Position numbers and translations under genes: made by a program. Of a DNA stretch of 64,000 nucleotides, positions 19,592 to 27,789 are shown in pieces. The stretch comes from CBDUBH01 sp965365345 (lineage in GTDB: Bacteria; Bacteroidota; Ignavibacteria; Ignavibacteriales; SURF-24). Every line of letters begins with the position of its first letter. Positions within the stretch are counted from its first letter, which is position 1. The notes beneath the pieces are model-generated. The model saw nothing but the letters and a program-made list of their open reading frames with translations. It did no database searches and was not told the origin of the DNA. The DNA lies in NCBI GenBank assembly GCA_965365345.1, contig CBDUBH010000002.1, positions 34,614-98,613 of the forward strand, in the 5' to 3' direction.

Positions 19592-20410
19592 TTATCTTGA
19601 TTTTGATTTCAAGAAATCTTTGTTCAAGATTCTTGTTTCGTAAGTTCCGTGTTTAGCATCTTTTAATAATCTTACGCCTTCAATTGATTGATAAGCCCAA
19701 TCGAAAACAATTCTGTCGTTTGTAATATTTGTGATTCTGATCTTTGCATAATGATTATCAACTGTCCAAATTACGTAAGTGTGACCGACTATTGCCATTT
19801 CATCTTTAGTTTCTGACCATCCATCTTGAGGCGCTTCGGAAATATCCCAGATATCTCTTGTTGGTCCCATATCTTGAATATCAGTATCTTCCCAAACATC
19901 CAGGTAATAAACTCCGTAATAATTTTCAAAAAAGAAATCTGCATATTTGCTGTCGTATGCTACTGTTCTGTATTCAGCAAAACTGTATCCGCTTTGATTT
20001 GGGAATCTTAAATAATCAAAGATCACTTTATCAAAACCTTCGGGACGAGGAGCAACTACCAATTCTTCAATGCTTAAATCGCTTTCGTTTCCATTATAAT
20101 CATAAGCAGTAACGGCGTAATAATAAATATTTCCGTTTCTTGCGTAATCATCAACAAAATAAGTTTCTTCGCTTGAACCGATAAGTTCAAATTTGTAATC
20201 ATCATTGCTGATGTAAATATTGTAACCGGCAACATCGCGTTCATAATTTCGATCCCAATCAATATCTACGCGGTTATCACCCGCAATTACATAAACATTT
20301 GAAGGTTTTGAAGGCGGAACGTCATCATATTGAGATGAGTAATCGTTGCAGCCGAAATTTAGGAATGCCGCTAATAATGTTGCTAATAAGAATAATGCTG
20401 ATTTTTTCAT
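19592..20410 (-). CDS. Fibronectin type III lipoprotein
   Basis: A 272-residue probable surface lipoprotein. MKKSALFLLATLLAAFL leads to a lipidation cysteine at about residue 21 (FGC). One fibronectin type III domain covers about 30-125 (PPSKPSNVYVIAGDNRVDI, then VAGYNIYISND and YYYAVTAYDYNGNES). The C-terminal half is beta-rich and Tyr/Asp-rich with no assigned family. The ATG at 20410 is chosen because GAGGG lies 5 nt upstream; a TTG 18 nt earlier would push the signal peptide out of place. It stands alone, with a terminator downstream and a 187-bp gap upstream. Role in envelope or adhesion is inference. Confidence 0.8.
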   Translation of the reverse strand: MKKSALFLLATLLAAFLNFGCNDYSSQYDDVPPSKPSNVYVIAGDNRVDIDWDRNYERDVAGYNIYISNDDYKFELIGSSEETYFVDDYARNGNIYYYAVTAYDYNGNESDLSIEELVVAPRPEGFDKVIFDYLRFPNQSGYSFAEYRTVAYDSKYADFFFENYYGVYYLDVWEDTDIQDMGPTRDIWDISEAPQDGWSETKDEMAIVGHTYVIWTVDNHYAKIRITNITNDRIVFDWAYQSIEGVRLLKDAKHGTYETRILNKDFLKSKSR

Positions 20411-20597
20411 GACGACCCTCGTGAACAATTAGAATTAATAAATCTAATATTATTATATCAACATCGGTGCCAAAAATTTCATTTGAAAATCAGCATAAAA
20501 ATAAAAGGATTAGAAAATTTAGTGTATAAAAAACTGTACAAATATGTATCAAAATTTTTCAATAAGATTTATAAAAAGATAAATCTATAAAATTCCA

Positions 20598-20960
20598 TCA
20601 AATATTCGGATCGAAAATGATTTCCGCAACATTTCCATCCGGGTCTTTGAAGTACAAAGAATAACTATCATCTCTGTGTAATTTCGGATCGGTTATAATT
20701 TCAACACCTTTTGCTTCAAGAATTTTTTTTGCTTTATCAACTTCTTCTTTTGAACTTACTCTTAATCCAAAATGAGGATCGTGATGTGATTCATCTTTTT
20801 TAATAAAAGCAATGTCTTCCTTATTTCTTCTTACCATTCCCCAATCAGGGAAAATAAATACAATTTCAAAACCGAAATTTTCGTTATAAAACTTTGCGGC
20901 TTTTTCAACATCTTCAACGTGTAAAGCAACATGTCCCATTCGTTTAATATTGATGTTCAT
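20598..20960 (-). CDS. VOC (glyoxalase/bleomycin resistance) family protein
   Basis: A 120-residue protein of the vicinal oxygen chelate superfamily with two beta-alpha-beta-beta-beta modules: MGHVALHVEDVEKAAKFYNE at the start and SLYFKDPDGNVAEIIFD at the end. Metal-ligand candidates are His11, His in PHFGLRV and Glu in VAEII, as in glyoxalase I-like enzymes. The substrate cannot be told. The ATG has AGGAG 7-8 nt upstream and begins 2 bp after the NDH-2 stop, so the two genes form a transcription unit. Confidence 0.85.
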   Translation of the reverse strand: MNINIKRMGHVALHVEDVEKAAKFYNENFGFEIVFIFPDWGMVRRNKEDIAFIKKDESHHDPHFGLRVSSKEEVDKAKKILEAKGVEIITDPKLHRDDSYSLYFKDPDGNVAEIIFDPNI

Positions 20961-20962
20961 GA

Positions 20963-22261
20963 TTAACTCCTTTCTTGAAGATATTCTTTTTGATTAGATT
21001 TGTTTGTAATTAATCTTATTCCGTTTTTACGGGTGAAATAAAGCCAAACCCATTCTGCCATAACTCTGTACCGGTTTCTATAACCTATCAAATACATTAC
21101 GTGAATGAATGACCAGGCGAGCCAAGCTGTAAATCCCGAAAGTTTAAGTTTCCAAACCTCAGCGATTGCTTTTGCTCTTCCGATTGTTGCCATTTTACCT
21201 TTATCAAAATATTCAAAAGGTTTTCTATCTCCGGATTTCGTATTTTCTCTGATAATTTTAGCAACATATTTCCCTTGCTGAAGTGCAACCGGTGCAATTC
21301 CCGGCAAAACATTTCCTTCTTCATCTTTTGCATTTGCCGCGTCACCAATTACGAAAATATTCTGTTCACCGGGAATTGTCAGATCTTTTTGTACAATTGC
21401 TCTTCCGGCTCTGTCAAGTTCTGAATTTAATGTTTGCATAATCGGAAGTGTTACATTTCCCGCAGCCCAAATTACGTTTGGAGTTTCAATAAATTCTTTA
21501 TCTTTTAATTTTACTCCGCTTTCATTTACATCTTCAACCATTGTGTTAAGCATAACTTTTACGCCGATCTTTTCAAGATCCTGCTTTGCTTTTTCACTTA
21601 ATTCCGGTGAGTACATTAAAAGAATTCTATCCATCGCTTCAACCAAAATTATTTTTGCGTTAGCGGGATCAATAAATCTGAAATCTTTCAACATTGTATG
21701 TTTTGCAATTTCAGCTATTGCTCCTGCAATTTCAACGCCTGTTGGTCCACCGCCGACAATTACAAAAGTTAAATATTTTTCGGGATTGATATTTTGATTT
21801 TCAGTTTCAGTCGCTTCAAAAGTCAATCTTTCAGCTTCTTCAAAAGCCAAAAGAATTTTTTCTCTAATTCTGATTGCATCATCAATTGTTTTTAATCCGG
21901 GAGCAAATTTTTCCCATTCATTTTTGCCGAAATATGAATGACGTGAACCCGGGGCAATTACCAGATAATCAAAATGAATTTCCCTGTCTTCAAAACAAAC
22001 CGTGCGTTTATTCCGGTTTATTGAAATTACTTCACCCATAATTACTTTTACATTTTTCTGATCCTTTAAAATTGCGCGGATCGGTGCTGCAATATCACCG
22101 GGAGAAAGTGCCGCAGTGGCAACTTGATATAAAAGCGGCTGAAATAAATGATGATTTGTTTTATCGATCAGTACAATATCTACATTGGCGTTTTTTAATG
22201 CTTTTGCGGTGGTTAAACCTCCAAATCCTCCGCCGATAATCACAACAACCGGTCTTTTCAT
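20963..22261 (-). CDS. Type II NADH dehydrogenase (NDH-2), NAD(P)/FAD-dependent oxidoreductase
   Basis: A 432-residue flavoprotein that oxidises NADH and reduces quinone without pumping protons. FAD-binding GGGFGGLTTAKAL near residue 10-22, the signature NHHLFQPLLYQVATAALSPG, a second Rossmann loop VGGGPTGVEIAGAIAEI around 168-184, and a C-terminal FAD motif FVIGDAAN. The C-terminal section (KLSGFTAWLAWSFIHVMYL) is the hydrophobic membrane-anchoring segment of NDH-2. With the complex I genes in the same window this cell has two routes for NADH entry to the quinone pool. Followed by the VOC gene. Confidence 0.9.
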   Translation of the reverse strand: MKRPVVVIIGGGFGGLTTAKALKNANVDIVLIDKTNHHLFQPLLYQVATAALSPGDIAAPIRAILKDQKNVKVIMGEVISINRNKRTVCFEDREIHFDYLVIAPGSRHSYFGKNEWEKFAPGLKTIDDAIRIREKILLAFEEAERLTFEATETENQNINPEKYLTFVIVGGGPTGVEIAGAIAEIAKHTMLKDFRFIDPANAKIILVEAMDRILLMYSPELSEKAKQDLEKIGVKVMLNTMVEDVNESGVKLKDKEFIETPNVIWAAGNVTLPIMQTLNSELDRAGRAIVQKDLTIPGEQNIFVIGDAANAKDEEGNVLPGIAPVALQQGKYVAKIIRENTKSGDRKPFEYFDKGKMATIGRAKAIAEVWKLKLSGFTAWLAWSFIHVMYLIGYRNRYRVMAEWVWLYFTRKNGIRLITNKSNQKEYLQERS

Positions 22262-22340
22262 TTTTTCCTTTGCTTTCTTTTAATTCATTAATAATAAAAT
22301 AAAGAAATTAAGGAAAGGTGAAAGAAATTTTTTGAAATTA

Positions 22341-22364
22341 AAAGATTGGAAAGATTCAAAGATT
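22341..22364 (+). repeat. Degenerate AAAGATT repeat
   Basis: Three copies of AAAGATT at 22341, 22350 and 22358 with 8-9 bp periodicity, in the 275-bp gap upstream of the NDH-2 gene. The same unit recurs in two other gaps (23236-23266 on the other strand and 58848-58862). The rest of this gap is A/T-rich and shows no gene, RNA or terminator. Confidence 0.5.
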
Positions 22365-22536
22365 GAAAATGGAAATGTTTGTAATAAAAACTAAATTAAG
22401 TTTTCGGAAAGCTGATTAAAAAAATAAAATTAAATTTAATGATTAAAAATTATGAGTTAAGAACTTAAAAAAATCAAAATCAAAATTTATTTTTGCGTCT
22501 ACTTTTCAATGAATCATTGCGGTTAGAGATTAATTT

Positions 22537-22989
22537 TTAATCAACTCCGAAAATTCTTTTCATTTCATCATTTGAAAGAGATTTAATTCTTTGCTCTTCT
22601 TCATCAGCATCATTTTTACTTTGCATTTCAGTAGAAAATTCTTCGCTTAATTTAACTTCACAGCTACACTTTTTTGCAAAATTCATAATTTCATGATCTG
22701 ATGAAATTACCGTAATATTTCGCGGATTTTTATACATTTCAATTTTTTCTTTGATCAGATTATCGGCAGGCAAATTCTCTGAATAAAATATTCTGGTTTT
22801 TGATGTTTTTATTGCATCAGTTTTAAATCCGTCAAACACAATTACGCATTTCACATTTTTGCCGGCAAAAAACCGGTCAACCATAAAAGCGAGTTTTTCC
22901 CGCACAGCAAATTTATCTTTGCTTTGCAGATTTTTCAGAGAATCAATTTTGTGAATTAAATTATTTCCGTCAATTATGTAATAACGCAT
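22537..22989 (-). CDS. YacP-like NYN (PIN-fold) RNase domain protein
   Basis: A 150-residue NYN domain protein. The nuclease-fold acidic residues are visible: Asp7 and Asn9/Asn10 in YYIIDGNNLIHK, Asp in VIVFDGFKTD, and Asp in ITVISSDHEIMNFAKKC. Bacillus YacP/Rae1 of this family cleaves ribosome-associated mRNA, but this protein is known only as a fold member here. The C-terminus is Lys/Glu-rich. It stands alone, with long gaps on both sides. Confidence 0.8.
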   Translation of the reverse strand: MRYYIIDGNNLIHKIDSLKNLQSKDKFAVREKLAFMVDRFFAGKNVKCVIVFDGFKTDAIKTSKTRIFYSENLPADNLIKEKIEMYKNPRNITVISSDHEIMNFAKKCSCEVKLSEEFSTEMQSKNDADEEEQRIKSLSNDEMKRIFGVD

Positions 22990-23129
22990 TTTGTTTTATA
23001 TTTATGTTAAAATTTATTTCGACTTTTTTCCCAATTTTATTTTGCAAACTATAATTTTTATAAAAGTGAGAAAATATTGCTGTTTTTTTAACTGACTTAA
23101 AGTTGAAATTTATCTAAAAAGATTTTGAA

Positions 23130-23215
23130 CTCCGCCTGCCTTAACTGAATTCATTTCGGGTAGGTTCGAAATGATAAACTCTCTTCTGCCATTGCGCTCT
23201 CGATGACAAACGCAT
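23130..23215 (-). repeat. Degenerate dispersed intergenic repeat with inverted repeat
   Basis: The minus strand reads GTCATCGAGAGCGC followed by a perfect 8-bp inverted repeat TCATTTCG/CGAAATGA (23151-23158 and 23167-23174, 8-nt loop). It is noticeably more G+C-rich than its surroundings. The wording resembles the GTCATnnnGAGCGC and TCATTTCGAA type repeats that are scattered in many Bacteroidetes genomes; that comparison is from memory and not verified. Confidence 0.4.
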
Positions 23216-23235
23216 AATAACGGTTTCTATCTTTT

Positions 23236-23266
23236 CATCTTTGAATCTTTTAATCTTTTAATCTTT
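23236..23266 (-). repeat. Degenerate AAAGATT repeat (minus orientation)
   Basis: AATCTTT occurs at 23244, 23252 and 23260, exactly 8 bp apart, with a diverged copy CATCTTT at 23236. Read on the minus strand these are AAAGATT units, as in the gaps at 22341 and 58848. It lies just downstream of the lptD stop codon. Confidence 0.5.
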
Positions 23267-23273
23267 CATTTTT

Positions 23274-25871
23274 TTAATACCTTCCGCTAAACTGTCCGCG
23301 AGATCTTTCAACTTTCAGATCCTGCAATTGCGGCGCTTTAATTCTGATCTCAAATCTGTATCCTCTGTATGCGCCGATTGGATTCCAATTTATACTTGCT
23401 TCCCAGCAATGCAGATCTTTATAAATCCGCACTGATGGCGCTGAAAGTTGTTTTGAAATTATATCATAATTTCCCGTAAAAGAAAATTTTGTGCTTTGCG
23501 TTAAACTGAAATTCAGCGATGCGCTCATATTTACGGTCTTATTTCCGAAGTTTGTAACAACATTTTCTTTGTTTTGTGAGTAATTTAAATTCAGCGATAA
23601 GTCCCACGGAATTGAAAAATCCGGCGGTTCTTCTTTGTAAAGCGCAACATATTCGCTTCCGCTTTCAAATTCATTTTCTTCATTTGAAATATTTTCTTCT
23701 TCTTTTTTTGCTCTTTTAAATGTGCTTTCAGAAAGTGAAGTGCTGATGTTAAAACTGAAATTCCGTAAACGCATTAATCTGTTACTTGTTTCAAGCAGAT
23801 AATTTTCCGATGCTCTTTGTCTTTCCGGATCAAATTGATAGAACGAATAAATTGCACTTCCGCTGAAATTTAAAATATTGGAAATTTGTGTTCTGAATCC
23901 CAAATTAAGATCAGAAAGCTTATTGGTTGGTGCTGCAAAATTATAACTTGTTCCGGCTTCAAAATTCAAAAGTTGAATTTTCTTCGCTTCCGAAGTTGTA
24001 TCAGTAGGATCTTTTTTTGTTTTAATTTCAAAAACATTTTGAATGCTGAAATTTATACTTTGTCTTTCTCCACTTCCGCCGCCGCCAAAAACTTCCCTGC
24101 TGAATTTATCATAACGGATTATTTCACCTTGTGCATTTATGTATTCATCGTAATATCCCCAAGTATCTGAAGTAAAATCAGGCTGATACGTGTATGAAAT
24201 TGTTGGTGTTAAAGTGTGACGGAATGCTTCAATTCCGAGCATATTCGGCTGAATAATTCCGAATAATCTTGTGGATGCAGCAATTCCCATATCGAAATTC
24301 CGCACCATATTAATTTCGTTTACATCATTATAAACAAGAGAATCTCGATAAACCGGATTTCCGGGAGTTGATCTTAAAGTATCAAGAATTCTGACCGGAT
24401 TTATTTCAGTTCTTTTGTTGTACCATTTTTCGCTATATGAAATTCTCGGAGTTAAATTAAAATAACCGACTTTCGGCGAAAAACTTGAACTTAAATTATG
24501 TTGAACTCCGGCGCGGGTTTGTAAATTCCCATTTTCCTGTACTCTTCTGTTTCTGAATTGTCCACCGTAATTTACACCAATTAATTCATACCATTTTTGA
24601 TCTTTGGGATCAATTTTTTTATCCCGCCTGAAAGGATAAAATTGAGATTTCGTTAGATTCATACTTGGCAGAATTTCAGTGAAATCTCCTGTTGAATCTA
24701 ATTCCTGGTTTCTTTCGTAATTTAAAGATAAACTTGTACCTGATCCTTCCCACGATTTGAAAAGTGTTGCGCTTGAATAAATATTTTGTGCTAAAAGATC
24801 GTTATAACTTACGCTGTTTATTCTGTTAAAATCACTTGATTGAAATCTTATGTTAGCATCAATTCTTGTTGTGGGATTTAAATCCTGATGATGGGTTAAA
24901 CCTAATTTCCACGCTGTAGTTTGGTTGTAATCAGGATCACCTCTTTCTCCGGTGTGCAGATTTGAATAACCGAGTTCCAAATTTCCGTTAAGCAAATATC
25001 TTTTTTGATACCTGAAATTGCTGTTTAACGAATAGCCGCCTTTGAAAAAAATATCGGTCATTGCGTTAACATCCATATAATCATTTATCGCCCAGAAAAA
25101 TCCAAAATGAGAAAGATATTGACCGTAATCGCGTCTTTCTCCATAAGCAGGCGCAATTATCCCGCTTCTTCTTCCTGTTTTATTCGGGAAAACTCCGAAT
25201 GGCAAAGGTAACGGAAGCGGAACTCCGCCGATATGAAGAAAAACCCATTTTGCAACTATTTGCTGTTTGATTATCACTTTCATTTTATCAGCAAAAAAAT
25301 GATAATGCGGCGTATCAACATTGCAAGTTGTATAAATTCCGTTATCAATAAAATAAGTATCTTTATTTACTTTTTTTACTTTTTCACCCGCATAGTAATT
25401 ACTTTCTTCACTGTTTTTTGCAAGTGAAATAAATCCGCGTTGAGTTTTGAAATTATACCGGAGCGAATTTCCTTCGTAAGTTTCGCCTGCTTCGCTTAAA
25501 ACGGGAGTTTGTTTATATCTTGTAGTTGCAGTATCTGAAGAATCGTAATATCCGAATGCCTGAATTTGGCTTGTTTCAAAATCAACATTGATGTTATGAC
25601 TTTTCAATTCGGTTTGTTTGTATTTCAGATCTCCTGAGCCGTAAATTTTCATATCTTTATTTTTGATATCGAAAATCAGTGAATCGGTACCGGTTGCGTA
25701 TATTATTGCATCAACCCCGAAAGAACCGGATTTTTTTGCAGTATCTGAAACTATTGAATTTTGTTGAGAAATCTGTTCGGGAAGATTTTGATTATTTAAA
25801 ATAGAATCGGCTTCTTGCGAAAAAGAAATTGCGGTTAAAAATAAAAAAAATAAAAAAATCAATCTGAGCAT
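23274..25871 (-). CDS. lptD: LPS-assembly protein LptD (Bacteroidetes type)
   Basis: An 865-residue outer-membrane protein that inserts lipopolysaccharide into the outer leaflet. Signal peptide MLRLIFLFFLFLTAISFS, then an OstA-like periplasmic beta-jellyroll (about 50-230) with DIKNKDMKIYGSGDLKY and KSHNINVDFETSQIQAFG, and a long C-terminal beta-barrel from about 230 to the end with many aromatic strands and a C-terminal strand ending FSGRY. The order matches LptD of Bacteroidetes and Ignavibacteria. The upstream leader (25872-26100) carries three inverted repeats. Downstream lies a 284-bp gap. Essential function is known from the family; no partner gene (lptE) is adjacent. Confidence 0.9.
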   Translation of the reverse strand: MLRLIFLFFLFLTAISFSQEADSILNNQNLPEQISQQNSIVSDTAKKSGSFGVDAIIYATGTDSLIFDIKNKDMKIYGSGDLKYKQTELKSHNINVDFETSQIQAFGYYDSSDTATTRYKQTPVLSEAGETYEGNSLRYNFKTQRGFISLAKNSEESNYYAGEKVKKVNKDTYFIDNGIYTTCNVDTPHYHFFADKMKVIIKQQIVAKWVFLHIGGVPLPLPLPFGVFPNKTGRRSGIIAPAYGERRDYGQYLSHFGFFWAINDYMDVNAMTDIFFKGGYSLNSNFRYQKRYLLNGNLELGYSNLHTGERGDPDYNQTTAWKLGLTHHQDLNPTTRIDANIRFQSSDFNRINSVSYNDLLAQNIYSSATLFKSWEGSGTSLSLNYERNQELDSTGDFTEILPSMNLTKSQFYPFRRDKKIDPKDQKWYELIGVNYGGQFRNRRVQENGNLQTRAGVQHNLSSSFSPKVGYFNLTPRISYSEKWYNKRTEINPVRILDTLRSTPGNPVYRDSLVYNDVNEINMVRNFDMGIAASTRLFGIIQPNMLGIEAFRHTLTPTISYTYQPDFTSDTWGYYDEYINAQGEIIRYDKFSREVFGGGGSGERQSINFSIQNVFEIKTKKDPTDTTSEAKKIQLLNFEAGTSYNFAAPTNKLSDLNLGFRTQISNILNFSGSAIYSFYQFDPERQRASENYLLETSNRLMRLRNFSFNISTSLSESTFKRAKKEEENISNEENEFESGSEYVALYKEEPPDFSIPWDLSLNLNYSQNKENVVTNFGNKTVNMSASLNFSLTQSTKFSFTGNYDIISKQLSAPSVRIYKDLHCWEASINWNPIGAYRGYRFEIRIKAPQLQDLKVERSRGQFSGRY

Positions 25872-25897
25872 AATTAGAAGGATAACCGGATAAAAAT

Positions 25898-25975
25898 AAA
25901 GAAAATCTTTAACTGTAATTCATTAAATAAGAAATTTTCGGAAAATTGACAAATTTTAAGTTAAAGATTTTCTTT
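25898..25975 (-). promoter_or_regulatory. 17-bp inverted repeat in the lptD leader with candidate promoter
   Basis: AAAGAAAATCTTTAACT (25898-25914) and AGTTAAAGATTTTCTTT (25959-25975) are a perfect 17-bp inverted repeat with 44 bp between. Inside is a second dyad, AATTTTC-G-GAAAATT, and a weak promoter match on the minus strand, TTTG (25953-25950) with TATTTAAT (25929-25922), again 20 nt apart. The lptD start codon is 26 nt downstream. It may be an operator, a structured leader, or the remains of a small mobile element. Confidence 0.5.
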
Positions 25976-25993
25976 TCAATTATTCAATTTTAC

Positions 25994-26039
25994 ATGAAGA
26001 AAATTCGATTTAAATTCTATCGGATTTAATTTTCTTCAT
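25994..26039. repeat. 12-bp inverted repeat between ROK kinase and lptD
   Basis: ATGAAGAAAATT (25994-26005) and AATTTTCTTCAT (26028-26039) are a perfect inverted repeat with a 22-nt loop. There is no T-run, so it is not a classical terminator. It is the middle of three consecutive inverted repeats in this gap. Confidence 0.5.
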
Positions 26040-26064
26040 TCAGAATATTTTACAACCGGAATTC

Positions 26065-26099
26065 AAATGCCGTTCCCATATTTTTCGGTTACGGCATTT
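26065..26099 (-). terminator. Hairpin after the ROK kinase gene, possible terminator
   Basis: AAATGCCGT (26065-26073) and ACGGCATTT (26091-26099) form a 9-bp stem starting 12 nt after the ROK stop codon. The stem is GC-containing but lacks a downstream T-run on the minus strand, so it may act as an mRNA end or processing structure instead of an intrinsic terminator. Confidence 0.4.
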
Positions 26100-26110
26100 T
26101 GTAAAATTTA

Positions 26111-27079
26111 TTAATCTTTCAACTTATGGAAAACCAATGCCGAAGCACCTAAAATTCCGGCTTCGTTTTTCAATTTTGCCGGAAGTACTTTTACTCTTTT
26201 TGCTATTGATTTCAAAGCGCGTTCTTTAATTGTATCTTGAATTGTTTTAAAAAGAGTTTTTCCGAATCCTGCAACTCCGCCGCCAATAATAATGGTGCTT
26301 ATATCAAAAAGATTTACTGCAGAAGCAAGTGAAAATCCTATATATTCTGCTGTTTCTTTAATAATTGAATTTGCGTATTCATCGCCGGCATTTGCTGCTT
26401 GACTTATAACTTTAGGTGTAATTAAATCAACATTTCCCTGTGCAAATTCTAACAATCTTGAATCCGAATGTTTTTTAATGCTTCTTTTTACGCGCGAAAC
26501 TATATAACCGTTGCCGGCATAAGTTTCGATGCAGCCTAAAGATCCGCAATTACATTTATATCCATCATAATCAATTGTTATATGTCCTAATTCGCCTGCA
26601 GCACCGGTTTCACCGCGATAAAGATCACCATTGATTATTATTCCGCCGCCGACTCCGGTTCCTAATGTAACCATAATGAAATTTGACATATTTTTACCGG
26701 CACCGAAGATCAATTCTCCAATGGCCGCAGCATTTGCGTCATTTTCTATAATTACTTTTTGATTAAATTCTTTTGTAATTATATCGCCCAATGCGACTTT
26801 TTTCCAATTAGGAATATTTGGCGGATTTTCGACTGTTCCTTTTTCAATTGAAACAACTCCCGGTGAACCGATCCCGATTCCCGCTAGATCATCTTTAAAA
26901 TCGCCGATTACAAAATTTATTCCTTTTGAGATTTGACTTAAAACTGTTTTTGGTCCACCTTCTGCCATTGTATCAACAGCGGTTTTTCTAACAAGTTTTC
27001 CATCACGAGAAACTACCCCAATTTTTATTGAAGTGCCTCCGAAATCAACACCGATAGCATATTTTTTATTATCTGTCAT
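26111..27079 (-). CDS. ROK family sugar kinase (glucokinase-like)
   Basis: A 322-residue cytoplasmic ROK kinase, phosphorylating glucose or a related sugar with ATP. DFGGTSIKIGVV is the phosphate-binding loop; NDANAAAIGELIFGAGK and MVTLGTGVGGGIIINGDLY are ATPase-core motifs; the zinc motif CNCGSLGCIE is complete; and GHITIDYDG holds the conserved catalytic-site His. The ATG at 27079 is chosen because it gives the canonical N-terminus (MTDNKKYAIGVDFGG) with AGGG close upstream; an earlier TTG at 27133 would overlap the LEA-like gene. It closes the operon that starts at 30990. Confidence 0.92.
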   Translation of the reverse strand: MTDNKKYAIGVDFGGTSIKIGVVSRDGKLVRKTAVDTMAEGGPKTVLSQISKGINFVIGDFKDDLAGIGIGSPGVVSIEKGTVENPPNIPNWKKVALGDIITKEFNQKVIIENDANAAAIGELIFGAGKNMSNFIMVTLGTGVGGGIIINGDLYRGETGAAGELGHITIDYDGYKCNCGSLGCIETYAGNGYIVSRVKRSIKKHSDSRLLEFAQGNVDLITPKVISQAANAGDEYANSIIKETAEYIGFSLASAVNLFDISTIIIGGGVAGFGKTLFKTIQDTIKERALKSIAKRVKVLPAKLKNEAGILGASALVFHKLKD

Positions 27080-27110
27080 TTTCCCTAGAGTATTTATTAA
27101 AACAAAATAG

Positions 27111-27749
27111 TTAACGATATTCTTTTTGCACAATTGTAAGTTCGTTCGGATAAGTTAAATTTCCGATCGGACTTGAAACAGTGGGCTGAGCCACAAGTTT
27201 TATTTTTACTGGTTCGCTGCCTTTACCGCTTAAATTAAGTGCAAGATTTATAAGATCTTTATAACTTCTATCACCGAAAAATTTAAAAAGATCTAATTGC
27301 ATTACAAGAGGAAAAGTTACCGTTTCGCCTTTCCCCGGAACCAAAATCGGAGCGCTTATATTTCCGGTTATTGTTTCCTTGTCATCAATCATAAGCCGCC
27401 AAGGAAAAGACTGCAAAGTTAAATCTGTCCTTTCGTTACCGCCATCACCTGCATTAGGATTTTCGGCATTTACATTTAAGGTAAATTCCAAAGGCAATTT
27501 TCCCTGAGCAACTGAAGACGAAATTTTTAAAATTTCTCCGGCATTAAAATCATTTATTGAACCTTTTCCTGAAACATTTACGCCATTCAGATTTAAGTTA
27601 TTCACAGTGCCGAGTTTAAATTTCAAACGTGAAATATTTTGAAAAGTTTTTAGCACGCTGCAACTTTCAAACCCGAAAATTAAGGTAAAACTTAATAAAA
27701 GCAAAAATATTTTAAAAATAAATTTACTTTTAAAGGAATAAGTTCTCAT
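27111..27749 (-). CDS. LEA type 2-like lipoprotein
   Basis: A 212-residue lipoprotein with hydrophobic signal FKIFLLLLSFTLIFGFESC (lipid-acceptor Cys30). The mature part is beta-rich with features of the LEA14/WHy fold: NLNGVNVSGKGSINDFNAGE, LEFTLNVNAENPN, and ISAPILVPGKGETVTFPLVM, ending with a proposed edge strand around PIGNLTYPNELTIV. Such proteins in Bacteroidetes are usually outer-membrane lipoproteins of unknown function. It lies 40 bp after the oxidoreductase and 31 bp before the ROK kinase. Confidence 0.72.
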   Translation of the reverse strand: MRTYSFKSKFIFKIFLLLLSFTLIFGFESCSVLKTFQNISRLKFKLGTVNNLNLNGVNVSGKGSINDFNAGEILKISSSVAQGKLPLEFTLNVNAENPNAGDGGNERTDLTLQSFPWRLMIDDKETITGNISAPILVPGKGETVTFPLVMQLDLFKFFGDRSYKDLINLALNLSGKGSEPVKIKLVAQPTVSSPIGNLTYPNELTIVQKEYR

Positions 27750-27789
27750 TTTGCCTCCGATTTAAATTAAATGACTTTCTTTTCCTCAA

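Noticed and set aside
20457..20473. Possible sigma54 promoter TTGGCAC-N5-TTGAT upstream of the Fn3 lipoprotein
   Set aside because: The -24 GG is right but the -12 element is GA instead of the required GC; no sigma54 activator is nearby. Likely chance.
22507..22519. Palindrome CAATGA-A-TCATTG downstream of the YacP-like gene
   Set aside because: Only a one-nt centre and no T-run, so neither a hairpin nor a clear operator; expected by chance in AT-rich DNA.
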